Source: Eulemur rufifrons (taxonomy: Eukaryota > Chordata > Mammalia > Primates > Lemuridae). Taken from it: 64,000 bases of DNA. The stretch lies in NCBI RefSeq assembly GCF_041146395.1, contig NC_090984.1, forward strand, positions 82,595,114 to 82,659,113. Reading direction: 5' to 3'. Under the pieces are notes generated by a model that was given only the letters and a program-made list of their open reading frames with translations, did not search any database and was not told where the DNA came from. A program made the translations under genes and the position numbers. This document shows positions 1 to 10,040 of the stretch, one piece after another; position 1 is the stretch's first letter, and each line of letters begins with the position of its first letter.

Positions 1-960
1 CATTCTTATTCCTCTTCTGTACATTCAACACAATGAAGCAAGGCTTAGGTTATAGCAAGATGGAAATGAACTCCCCTGGTCCTGGAGAGGCAAGGGCTGC
101 TTGGGTTAGGATTCTAGAGTACTGTTTTTCATCCATATTTTCTTTCTTTTTTATTATGTTCTCTGGCATTACTGTAGTCTGTATTACTCTGCTATTTCAT
201 ATGCTCTCTTCTGATTTGGTTTTGGACATTTTAGAAGATGCATTTTTATTAGATGCTAACAAAACTAGCACAGGGGAAGTTAAGGTGTTCTATAGGTCTC
301 TACTTGATTATGTAACAAATATTAGAAATTATAAATACAGGGAGCAGGAAAACTCTCCCCTGTTGAAATATCTTCTTGGGTCTGTGGGAATAGGATCCAA
401 ACAGGGATCATAGGGCTCCCATTCCTTTTAAGACAAATTTTAGCAATCAGCTTGAACTCCCAAGATCTCTTAAAAATACGACTATGTCAGGCTGCCCCCA
501 GTCTCACACACTGATATGCCACTGTCTATGCCTGTCATTGCTCTCAGTTGAAAGGGTTCTGGCTAATTTAAGCTATAAAGAATGAAATGAAAGATCATAG
601 AGAAGCGAAGAGATTCCATGGGAAGGTCAGAGTATCAGACTCAAAACCCACACAGGGAACAAAGGAAACTCACAAAATCTCATGCCACATAAACAGCTTG
701 GCTCAGGCACTGCCATATCTGGGGACTATGTGCTATGGCTGGTGCCATTGCCACTGAGCAGTGGGCATCACCACGACCACAATGAGCCTCAATTGTCCAG
801 ACTTCCCCATGTCACTCACTCTGATATTAAACCCCCAGTGGACACACAGAGTTGACAATGTGCCCAACATGGGAAGGAGATCCAGATGATGGAGAGCCCA
901 AACTGGCACTTGTCCACTTTCTTTCCCATCCTCCTTTACCAGCTCACATGCTGCCATGAA
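1..960. other. No gene recognised
   Basis: Unique-looking AT-rich DNA. A 126-codon open frame at 33-413 (+) contains a hydrophobic stretch (about residues 33-60) but resembles no family I know and has no visible splice or promoter context, so I treat it as chance. No repeat family recognised. Confidence 0.6.
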
Positions 961-1066
961 TTACAATCCTTACAATGTTATCAATCCCATTTTACAGATG
1001 GGAAAACCAAGTCTCAGAGAGGGTAAGTGACTATCGAAAGTCATAGAGAGTATTTATCACTTCTAG
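961..1066 (-). repeat. MIR SINE fragment
   Basis: Reads on the minus strand as a degraded MIR. The plus strand shows the reverse complement of its conserved core: CCCATTTTACAGATGGG, then a CTCAGAGAGGGTAAGTGA-type segment. MIR is an old tRNA-derived mammalian SINE with no coding capacity. Ends are approximate. Confidence 0.65.
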
Positions 1067-1106
1067 ATTTTTGCTCCATGTACAGGTTTTAAAACACCAC
1101 TACCTG

Positions 1107-1212
1107 GTTTTTTGGTTTGGGTTGGGTTGGATTTGTTTATTTGTTTTTTGTAGGTTTTCCTTTTTTTGTTTTGTTTTGTTTTTTTTGCCAATGGAATTTT
1201 TTTTTTTTTTTA
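1107..1212. repeat. T/G-rich low-complexity tract
   Basis: Runs of TTTGGTTTGGG, TTTTGTTTTG and two long T runs with little other sequence. This is simple low-complexity DNA. It might include a decayed retroposon tail, but no body is recognisable beside it. Confidence 0.7.
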
Positions 1213-2838
1213 CTTTTCTAATGAAACCTTAAAAGAAACCTCAATATCCAAGGCAGACTAAAGCAGCTGCTTGGGTCAAAGAAGGATGAGGGAGAACAGA
1301 GCCCCATCTGCTCGGCCTCACGTTCCTCAATTCACACACACGGAATACTCACCACTAAGGTCTGAAAAATGCTGCTGCCAGCCTCAGCAAGGGAGGTTGA
1401 CCATTCCTGGTTCATTCCCTGTCACTGCCTCTCTGGCCCTGGGCTCAGGAAATAGCTATGAGTTGAAATAGAGAGTTAGCTGTTCATACCCAATTTTGTC
1501 CTGGCCATGGTCCAGCACTTCTCAAAACATGTCCCATAGAGCACTGGTTCAAGATATTAATAAATGATAAAGGTAAAGGTTAAATGAGAAAAAAAAGTTT
1601 TATAAGTGTTGAATTTTTCACCTTAGCTAAAAATATGGAAAACAATAGGTTTGTAAAAATTAAAAACATTTCTTACCTACAAGGAAAGACTCTCAGAGAA
1701 TATTGTGACTCTCCAAAGAAGTGATATGGTGTAAAAAATTTTCCAAACATTTGACCAGAGACCTATTTTTCAAGTTGTATTTCTGAGGGCCAGCTCTAGA
1801 GTTTTTTGATTTGGCTTTGTTTTTAAATACCTACCAATTTCATTTGACTATTTTTGGAGGCAGGATGAGTTGGTTTATTTCCAGGCATTTTTCTTTAAGG
1901 ATTCTTGTAAAACTTGTAAATCCAAGGAGAAATGCTAAACTCACCCAGGAAAGGTAAATCCCTCTGGGTACCTTATATCTGAAGGATCTGGTTTAGGTAG
2001 TGTTTCTCTGTAAGGTTAGAGTATAGACGATGTGGTTCAGAAGAACTCAGACAAATCCAAGGCTTAGATACTTTCAAGATGGTAACAACAGTAATTACAA
2101 CTCTGTAGTTAAAACAGGTCTATAAAGTTCAATGACAAAAGGCAGTGAGGTGAAGGGATATTTGCTCTCAGACTCACTCTTTTAAAATCCTAGTGGTTAT
2201 ATGTTTACCCCTAAAGGGAAATGGAGGTATCTCCAAAGGTCTAATTCAAGTACAGGAAGTGACCAAAATTTTGGAGACATTTTTAACACAGTAGAAAGCA
2301 TCAAGCTGCCCCGGGCAATCTATTCCAGGTAGACAGCCGTGACTTGTCATTCTACTCTCTGGAAGTCAGTATGTAGCCCAGTTTATAAATACCTCACAGT
2401 CTCCTGTTACCTTTTTCCTCAAATGAAACCCGCTCAGCCTGAATTGTAATACCTTCCTCAACTACATCTTTATCTCACCAATCCATTTCTCACCTTAGAT
2501 AAATCACTTACCCCACGGGAGCTGCTGTGGAGTTTTTTTGTTTGTTTTTATTTTGCTTTGTTTAGTATAAAATTGAAGTAATGGTAAGTGCTTTGTCACT
2601 TCTGAGGGCTGTGGTGGAATCAATCATGTTGATCAGGTCCAAGGCTAGCCCACACCGCACCTGTGTGCTAATTAGGAAAAGGTGGCCTTCTGGAAGTAGA
2701 CAGCCTACTGGCTCAGGTTTGGCCAAGAGCATAGGCTGGATTTCAGCCCCACATACCCCAGCTGCCTGATACAACTTGCCCTACTGTGGCATATATCAGT
2801 ATATGCAAAAGGACCTTGTAGATTGAAAAGTGCTTTTG
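1213..2838. other. No gene recognised
   Basis: AT-rich unique sequence. The segment 1513-1790 begins CAGCACTTCTCAAAACATG and has the feel of an old hAT-type repeat, but I cannot assign it. Short open frames on both strands around 2562-2774 overlap each other and have no recognisable product. Confidence 0.55.
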
Positions 2839-3078
2839 TCAGGCAGTGTTGTGGAGCCCTCAAGGGCAAGACCACGGAGACCTGGGTTTTATTACAGGCT
2901 CTCCCATAACAGTTGTGTCACCTGGGCAGCCTCTCTAACCTCCGAACCCCAGGGTCCTCATCTGTGAGATGGAGATAATGGCAAACAAGGTCAGTGTGAA
3001 GATTAAGGTAATGTCTGACAGTACCTGGAGTGTAGTAAGCACTCAATAAATGTTGGTATTACTATTATTATTACTAAA
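2839..3078 (+). repeat. MIR SINE
   Basis: Nearly full-length, diverged MIR in sense orientation. Landmarks in order are a GACCTGGGTTTTATT-type box B region, GTTGTGTCACCTGGGCA, CCTCATCTGTGAGATGGAGA and the 3' end GTAAGCACTCAATAAATG, followed by a short ATT-rich tail. The order and wording match the MIR consensus as I know it. Confidence 0.85.
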
Positions 3079-3310
3079 GCATGGAAAAATAGGCTTTTTG
3101 ACATTATTGTCATTTTAATTCTAACATAGATCTTCCGTTTGAGCCAAATTAATTTTCTTCTTCTTCCCGACATAACAACACACACTGGCCAATCTCTGAG
3201 CTTTCCCTATATTTCTTCTCAGTAGGAAGAGGCTCACTCTTTGCCAATCCCTAGCTCTCATTTTACCACTCCCCTGATGTTTTCTCAATCACATAAGTTA
3301 TACTACATTA

Positions 3311-3436
3311 TCGGAGACTAGTTAAAGACAGGAATAAAATCTTATGATGCTAAGTTAAAAGGGCAAGGTACAAAATTATATATTCATGATCTCAATTTTG
3401 TAAAAAAATATTTTTAAGTATGTACATGTAGATTGT
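3311..3436 (+). mobile_element. L1M 3'-end fragment
   Basis: Old L1 3' segment in sense orientation. It has the AAAGGGCAAGGTACAAAATT and CATGATCTCAATTTTGTAAA wording seen near the 3' ends of L1M elements, then an A-rich stretch. No open frame remains. Subfamily not assigned. Confidence 0.55.
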
Positions 3437-3759
3437 GTATGTCTTGCGTGGGCTCACTATGCATTTATTTCTGTTACCACACGTTAATTAAATAACACCT
3501 GTCTCCCAACCCCACAGTTCAAATTTCAGTTGCCTCAGTATATTAACTGAGTAACATTGCTAGCAATTTAGTCCACAAATCACAATGTGAATGACATGCA
3601 CATCACAATCAGTGACCAGTCACAGCCCTGCTTTCCAAGTCAGTCTGCAATTGGTCAGTGCACATCTGTTACTCAGTTCACGCACAAACAGCAAAGTGTG
3701 TGGTTGTGTTGCCTCCTTGTCTCTTAATGATAAACTCACATGGCATTTTTTATAATGGA

Positions 3760-4215
3760 TAATTGAAACAGGAAATTGGTCAACAATGATGAAAGTACAG
3801 CAAAGAAATGAAAAAATGGTGATGGTGGAAATGAAATTTGAATCAGATGTAAATGAAGTTATAGAAGAACTAGCTTACCATGAGAGTGTTGACACTGCTG
3901 TCCTTTGAAAGACTTTAGGTATGGACCTCAAGGAACTTAGTTAAGGTGAAACCGACAGATGAGGAAAGTGGTTGTGACAAAAAGAATGAAAATGTTGCAG
4001 AGGAAGTGATGCTGGCAAAAAATTTTACATTAAAAGAACTCTCAGAGATCGCTCACATCATTGAAAGTGCAAAGGCTAAAGTATTGGAAGCTGACCCAGA
4101 CTTAGAAAGGAATAGGACAATTTGCCAAGACATGAAAGATGCTTGCTCTGCATCGTAAGTTCTACAGTGAAAGATAGACAAGCATTGTTCAAACTACTTT
4201 TGTTAAGTTTTTTAC
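3760..4215 (+). pseudogene. Tigger (pogo-type) transposase C-terminal remnant
   Basis: A 70-codon frame at 3946-4158 carries a stretch like the C-terminal part of Tigger/pogo-type transposases: FTLKELSEIAHIIESAKAKV followed by LEADPDLERNRTICQDM. Upstream (3787-3945) out-of-frame pieces such as VNEVIEELAYHESVDTAV continue the similarity, so the frame is broken by stops and shifts. The DDE catalytic domain and the N-terminal DNA-binding domain are not visible. This is a dead DNA-transposon fossil, and no function is expected. Assignment is from memory of the family, and the exact Tigger subfamily is unknown. Confidence 0.6.
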
Positions 4216-4819
4216 AAAGAAATAAAACACTATAATTCTCAGTGTTTCTATATTTTAAATTACAGAGTACTAAATATTAATTTTATTTTTTTATTTCCCT
4301 ATACATTTATAATCAACAGTAAGAGAGTTTTTAATGTTTTGACAAAAAATTTTAAAAGTTACAGAACAACTGGATTTTCCCCATTGATTATTAAGATCAC
4401 TTTGCATGGTTCCAGCTTTCCTGGTCATTTTTGCAGTCTCACACTAGTATGTAAAGTGAAATTTCCTGTACCTATAACTCCGTAGGAGAAAAATGACTAA
4501 ATAAAAATATACCAAAAAGTTAGCATGGGTATAATTAACATTACAGCTGATTTTAATTTTCTCCTTTGAAATTTTCTTATTTTCAAATGTTCAACAATTA
4601 GCACACATTACCTTTATGATTAAAGAAGAAATTGTTATTTACAAAAAAGTTTGGCTTTATATTTAGTGCCATTGAGAATTTAAAACACCTTTGATTGGCC
4701 GTCTCTGTTCTTGGTTTAGGGCCCCTCAACAAAAATATGATTAAAATGACTTGTTGTTGAACTATAGCTTGACAAAGGCATTTGGGTTATTATGTGTGAT
4801 TTTTTAAAAATTATCTCAA
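4216..4819. other. No gene recognised
   Basis: AT-rich sequence with no open frame or repeat I can name. The first part may be the non-coding tail of the Tigger fossil to its left. Confidence 0.5.
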
Positions 4820-4942
4820 CTAGATTGAAATTTCTTTTGTGTAAGGATGATCTATTTGATGTGTTATCCCTTTCATCCCCTGGAGCTTTGTACAATTAGT
4901 TTTATATACGTAATAGATGCTCATTAAATATTCTAACTCATC
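4820..4942 (+). repeat. LINE L2 3'-end fragment
   Basis: Degraded L2 3' end in sense orientation: a TTTTGTGTAAGGATGATCT segment in the place of the usual 'gagggcagggac' motif, then GTAATAGATGCTCATTAAAT near the end. Strongly diverged. Confidence 0.5.
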
Positions 4943-5368
4943 TCTCAAAAACCTGCCAGCAATTGCTAGGAAGATTACCCAAAGAGCATCAAGAAACACA
5001 TTAGATGACATTTGAACACATTTTAAGAAATTTCATGTAAAACTATTTCAATGTTCTCATTTAATTAAAAATTTAATATTTCTTCTTTAAACAACATAAT
5101 TATTGAGAACCTGGAGGCCCCTAAATTATGGTGGTTACATTTTTTTGGTTTCCTTAGTAATTGTGATTTAGCCTCAGAGCCTTAACACATTTCTTTAGAT
5201 TGCAGCAAATGGGGTTAAAATTTTAATCCATGCATACATATCAAAAAAAAGCTTTGACTGTTACAGAAGCCACAATTTCATTTTTTTCTTGGAAAAGATC
5301 TTACTATGACCAGCTTACTAGTTTTTAAGACAACATTTTCATTGTTCACTGATTCAATCAGTAACTTC

Positions 5369-5512
5369 TTTTTGTTTTTTATTTCAATATATTCAGGGGA
5401 TACAAGTGCAGTTTTGTTACATGGATACATTATAGAGTAGTGAGGTCTGGGCTTTCAGTGTACCCATCACCTGAACAGTATACATGGTACCCAGCAAGCC
5501 ATAATTTCTACT
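5369..5512 (-). mobile_element. L1 3'-end fragment
   Basis: The plus strand begins with a T-rich run, then GGGGATACAAGTGCAGTTTT, TTACATGGATACATTATAG and GTGTACCCATCACCTGAAC. This is the reverse complement of a primate L1 3' end with its A tail on the left. 5'-truncated, no open frame. Confidence 0.75.
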
Positions 5513-5530
5513 TCTTAAATGTTGCTCATT

Positions 5531-5836
5531 TTATTTATTTATTTATTATTATTATTTTTTTTTTTTTTTGAGACAGAGTCTTGCTCTATTGCCTGGGCTA
5601 GAGTGCCGTGGCGTTAGCCTAGCTCACAGCAACCTCAAACTCCTGGGCTCAAGTGATCCTCCCGAGTAGCTAGGACTAAAGGAGCGTGCCACCACCTCAG
5701 CTAATTTTTTCTATTTTTAGTAGAGACAGGGTCTCACTCTTGCTCAGGCTGGTCTCAAACTCCTGAACTCAAGCAATCCTCCTGCCTCGGCCTCCCAGAG
5801 AGCTAGGATTACAGGCTTGAACCACCAGACCTGGCC
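5531..5836 (-). mobile_element. Alu SINE, dimeric, no extended linker
   Basis: Starts on the plus strand with a T run (tail of a minus-strand Alu) and GAGACAGAGTCTTGCTCT. It continues through GTGCCGTGGCGTTAGCC and ends at CCTGGCC. The right arm has strepsirrhine-type wording (GCTCACAGCAACC). A small internal deletion removes part of the CCTCAGCC segment in the right arm. The linker is the short form (CTATTTTTAGTAGAGAC). It sits immediately beyond an L1 3' end. Confidence 0.95.
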
Positions 5837-8446
5837 TGTTCATTTAAAATTAACAAAATATCTCACAAATGACTTTTTAAAAAATGTATGTCCTTTCTTA
5901 AAAATATGTGAAGTGCAGAGAAGAACAAAATCTGTGCATTCCTATTGCAGCACCTGACTTTTTTTGAAGGCTTCACTGTCTGAGTCAGCTCAGACGTGGG
6001 AGCCAGGCAATGGAGGCAGAGATGGCAGGTGTGTGATGCAATTTTGCCACTCGGTTTAGTACACACAGCGTTTTGTAGTTTTTACCTAAGCCACCTTCTT
6101 GTTTTTCATGGCATCCTGATGAGTTGCCTCTCATTGCCCTGCCCTCGGCGTGGAGTGAGTGACGGTCACACCACCTCCACTTGCACAGGGAGGGGAAGAG
6201 GAGAGGAGAGCAGGGAAGGGACTCTCCCAAGTCGCCAGCCAACAGCTCCAGATGTCCCCTTCTGACAAAGACAAGGTGTCTGTAGTGTAGCCTCTACCCT
6301 AGCAAGAGAGTTTAGCATTCACCGTTTCCTGAAGAATGTGAATAAGTGAAAGAAAAGACAAATGATTTCAAATTTCAAAATACATCTAGAATTTTTTCGC
6401 TCCCCTCCCCCAGATTTTTAAATAAACATCTCCCTCCTTGCCAGCTTACTAAATTGTACTGTGACAACTGGCAAAGGAGTGACTGTTTGCAGGGTTGTGT
6501 CAGTACCAGCAGACAGTTGGCTGCTGCACGTATACTCTTGTTCCCCGAATGATCCTGTTTCGGGTCCTCTGCCCTCAGCCTTGTGAGACCGCAGTGAGCA
6601 TGTCAACGTGCCAGACTGGTGAACTCGTGCTTTCTGATGACAAAATGAATCCAGTTGTTTTGATTCTGTGTGCCCTGCTAGAGCTCACGGGCTTCATTCC
6701 CAAAGAGAAAATCTAGGTAAACCCTGACTCCCATCTTTGGATACCAGAACACTTGTTTGATATTTTAAGGATAAAATTAAAGGTGACAATTTAAAATGTT
6801 TATGATATATTTTTGAAGCCGTCCCCTCTCCACCTCTACAAAATTTTCATTCCTCCTTCCCACTTTCTGTACCAAAGATAGGGCCAAATGGCTTGGCACA
6901 TACAGGGGTACTCTGGGGGACAGCAGATCACGGTGTGAGAAATGGGAATACCAGGGTGAATTATCAATTCAGGGGACCTAGATGAACTCAGGGCATTTCT
7001 TACACCTCTTACAGAAATTTGCTGAGAACAAGAAATAAGTACATGTTTTAACCCTCTTCCACCCCACGACTCCAACTCCCCACTACAACTGGAGATGGGA
7101 AATGTAGCAGGAAGGATCCCTGTTCTTTATAGGTGGCAGGACTTTGGTCAGAGCTGTTGAGCAAACACAAAATTGACTTCTATGAATTTTCATTCCTTTC
7201 TTTGGAGATGGTGCTGTCAGGAAAACTACCAGAACCTGTATGGAAGAGAAATAAAGAACTGAATTCTAGAGTTAACTGTTGGGTTAACTCTGGATGATCC
7301 AGCCTCAACGGAAGGGCTAGAGAGGCCTGAACTCTGATAGAAACCAAAAGAAGGAGCTTGTAATTCTTGTCCCTCTTTGTACTAGGAGTCCACATGGACC
7401 AAGGAACCAAGCTTCTTAGAATAGGCAGACAAGGTAGATGCTTATAAAACGTGATTTGAGAGTTTCTGAAAGACCTATCTTGCCAAAGCTACATCAATCC
7501 CCTCACTCTGAGTGCCTGGAATTCCACATTTTACAGTTACCACTTTTAGACTAAGCCATTAGCCTTTGAATTCAAATTTGTGCCCTGGAAATATAATGTA
7601 TATTGTTATTAGATCCCATTTTCCCAGATTATTTTACCAAACACTTTAACTTTCCCTTTACAGAAACTGGGATATAAGATACTGTGGAATCATAGAATAT
7701 GGGACTGGTAAAATTTATTATATTAAAAAGGTAGAGAACAAAACCTGCTTCCAGGGTAGTCAGGGATATGAAAGGATCGTTAGCAGTGCAAAGGCTCATC
7801 TCTGGAGTGAAGTGTCAAAAAGAAAAAGACTATTTAGAGAGGAGAACATAGGGTGAACCCTGGTAGCCTCAAATCCAGCTGAATCTGCCAAATCCAAGAT
7901 GGCAAGAGGAAGCCCTTCTGTTTCATGGAAAAGGCAATTAATAAGGGTGAATTGAAGATAATATTGTAAATCAATTATATGCTATAGAATAGAAAGTACT
8001 AGCTTTTCCATATGGTTATAGACTATGGTTCATTCAATTTTTTCAATAAGCAGCTGTTTCCCTTCCTTAGCATCTCAGGCTATAATGGCTCTTCTCCATT
8101 CTGGTTTCATTTTAATACTAAAATATTGCCAATTATTAATTAATGGTATTCCAGTGTAAATGGAATATAAGTTCTACAATCTTGAATTTATATTTCCTCT
8201 TTTTTCAGAGTATGCAGGGTTTTATATATTTTGGTTTGTGCTTGTAGAAAAATGTTTTACTTCTGCTGTTGAAATCATAGCCACCCGCTGCTTTTTGTAG
8301 CTGTGAAATATTAGAAGTCTTGTCACTTGCAGAACTAATGTTCCCACTGATGTTCCTCTGTAGCCCTTTTGATTAAAAAGCAGCAACAGCCTGAGACAAG
8401 GCCTGGGACTGAGAGTTGCCTATTATTTTTGTGTCTTATTTGGCCA
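5837..8446. other. No gene recognised; Alu-free
   Basis: About 2.6 kb of unique-looking sequence. Overlapping short frames near 5996-6265 occur on both strands and none has family resemblance. No promoter, splice pair or young repeat seen. It begins the longest Alu-free stretch of the window (5.84-14.6 kb). Confidence 0.55.
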
Positions 8447-8636
8447 CAGTAATTCTCAGTCCAGACTTCACATCAGAATGAACTATGCAGCTTTTTCGAA
8501 TTGTGGAATTTCCAGGGGAAGAGCCTGGTGTGTTATGTGTGTATGTGTGTGTTTATGTATCTGTCCATCTGTCTGTCTGTCTTAAATTTCACGGGGAATC
8601 TGATGCATAGCCAAAATCAAGAACCCTCACTTTATT
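8447..8636. repeat. MER5-like hAT remnant with nested GT/GTCT microsatellite
   Basis: Left end CAGTAATTCTCAGTCCAGAC and right end AAAATCAAGAACCCTCAC recall the short inverted termini of MER5-type elements. The middle (about 8529-8584) is a TGTG/TGTATG then (CTGT)n tract that interrupts it. Assignment is tentative because the core is degraded. Confidence 0.45.
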
Positions 8637-9419
8637 GACTTCAGGGAATATTTGCAAACAGTGTACATTTGAGTTTGGGAGGTGATTTAAACCCTGATAT
8701 AAGCTGATACTTATTATGTAAGATCCCGACAAATTATCAGATCAAGATATTTTGTGTGCATTCTTCTCTCTGCCTGTTTCTTCTGTGCCTACATGGAAAT
8801 TAGAAGTATCCTACTTCATAAGTTGCCCACGTGGCTGAAGGTCCAAAGTGTCATCAGTAATGACTTTGAACGCTCTGCTTTATGCACGGGTGGAATTGTT
8901 TTGCATCCTGAGGGTGGTGGCCTGAGCAGTAGCTGAGCCTCAAGGTTCACGGTTAAGAATGACACCACTGTGGCCTGTGGATACCACTCGCCATATGGGC
9001 ACACGGGTGATGAGAGAGTTACCCTGAGCAGAGCCCCACTGCCTGGTTCAAAAGTTCATGGGCACAGAAAGGGCAATGATAGTGCAGAGGCCAAGAAAAA
9101 TGCTTTCTTTCATACAAGAACATGCAGAGAAACCATAGGATCCCTGGCTCATCTGAAACACACAGAGCCCTGTGTGTGTACGTAGGGTCCTCAGATTTGC
9201 TGCTCTGTTGCTGCAAGCTTATACACTACCCAGATGCCTCCTACCTCAGAAAAACTACATAGTATTTGATTAACACATGTGAATATACACTTTAAAAACA
9301 CGCATTTTTGTAAGAGCCTGATTGCAATGTGTAAAAGAGGGTATCCGTACATAAAGTGACATGACCTATAGTGTGTGTATTCATTCATGTGTATTTCCTG
9401 CTGTGTGATTAATACAGCA
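8637..9419. other. No gene recognised
   Basis: Unique sequence with small chance frames on both strands (8754-8936, 8970-9185 and their reverse overlaps). Their mutual overlap argues against any being coding. Confidence 0.5.
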
Positions 9420-9870
9420 ACAGATATTGCCTAATGTGTGCTGAGGAATGAGCTAGGTGATGCAGGAACTGGGAGATAATCAGACATGCATCCTACCATG
9501 GAGAGCTTACCTTATATTTATAAAGAGAAAATGTATGCATACATAACTAGAATACAGGGCAGAAGGCGGCAGGAAATGCCACCTTGGTACCATTGAAGTA
9601 CTTTGCTGTTTCAGAATAAGGAGATTGACTCCAGCTGAAGACAATTAGGAGAGACTCTCTGGAGGAGATGGCACCTGCCCCGGACCTCACGGAATAATAG
9701 GATTTGGACAATGCAGAGCGTGGGGGAAAGGCCAGGTGGGGAGGCTTTGCAGGCAAAGGGAACAGGGGTGAGCAGAGACATCAGACACAAGACTGAGGGC
9801 TTCTACTACGAGTTTGGCTGGAATGTGGGATGTAGGAAGAGGAAAGGCAGCTCTGCCACCTTGCAGAAAG
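9420..9870 (+). repeat. Old LINE-derived repeat (L2-like), tentative
   Basis: Wording such as CTAATGTGTGCTGAGGAATG, ATCCTACCATGGAGAGCTTA, CTCTGGAGGAGATGGCACCT and GTGGGGAGGCTTTGCAGGCA matches a dispersed mammalian repeat I associate with L2-type LINEs. Similar wording recurs at 20.9, 25.4 and 51.2 kb. The family name is uncertain. Confidence 0.4.
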
Positions 9871-9875
9871 CCATC

Positions 9876-10036
9876 CTGGACCATCATGAACCTCTCTGTG
9901 CCCGTTTTCTCATCTGTAAAATGGGGATAATAGTGCCTACTTGATAGCACCGTGTGAGGAACAAATGAGGTAATACATGTAAACTGCTTAAAACATTCCT
10001 TGGTACATAGTAAGTGTTCTATGAATGTTTGATCTG
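9876..10036 (+). repeat. MIR SINE 3' half
   Basis: Sense MIR: CCTCTCTGTGCCCGTTTTCT, CATCTGTAAAATGGGGATAA, GAGGTAATACATGTAAACTG and TGGTACATAGTAAGTGTTCT follow the consensus order. The 5' third is missing or unrecognisable. Confidence 0.9.
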
Positions 10037-10040
10037 AGTT

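Noticed and set aside
33..413. 126-codon open frame with a hydrophobic stretch
   Set aside because: No homology recognised and no exon signals. AT-rich DNA readily gives phenylalanine/isoleucine/leucine-rich chance frames.
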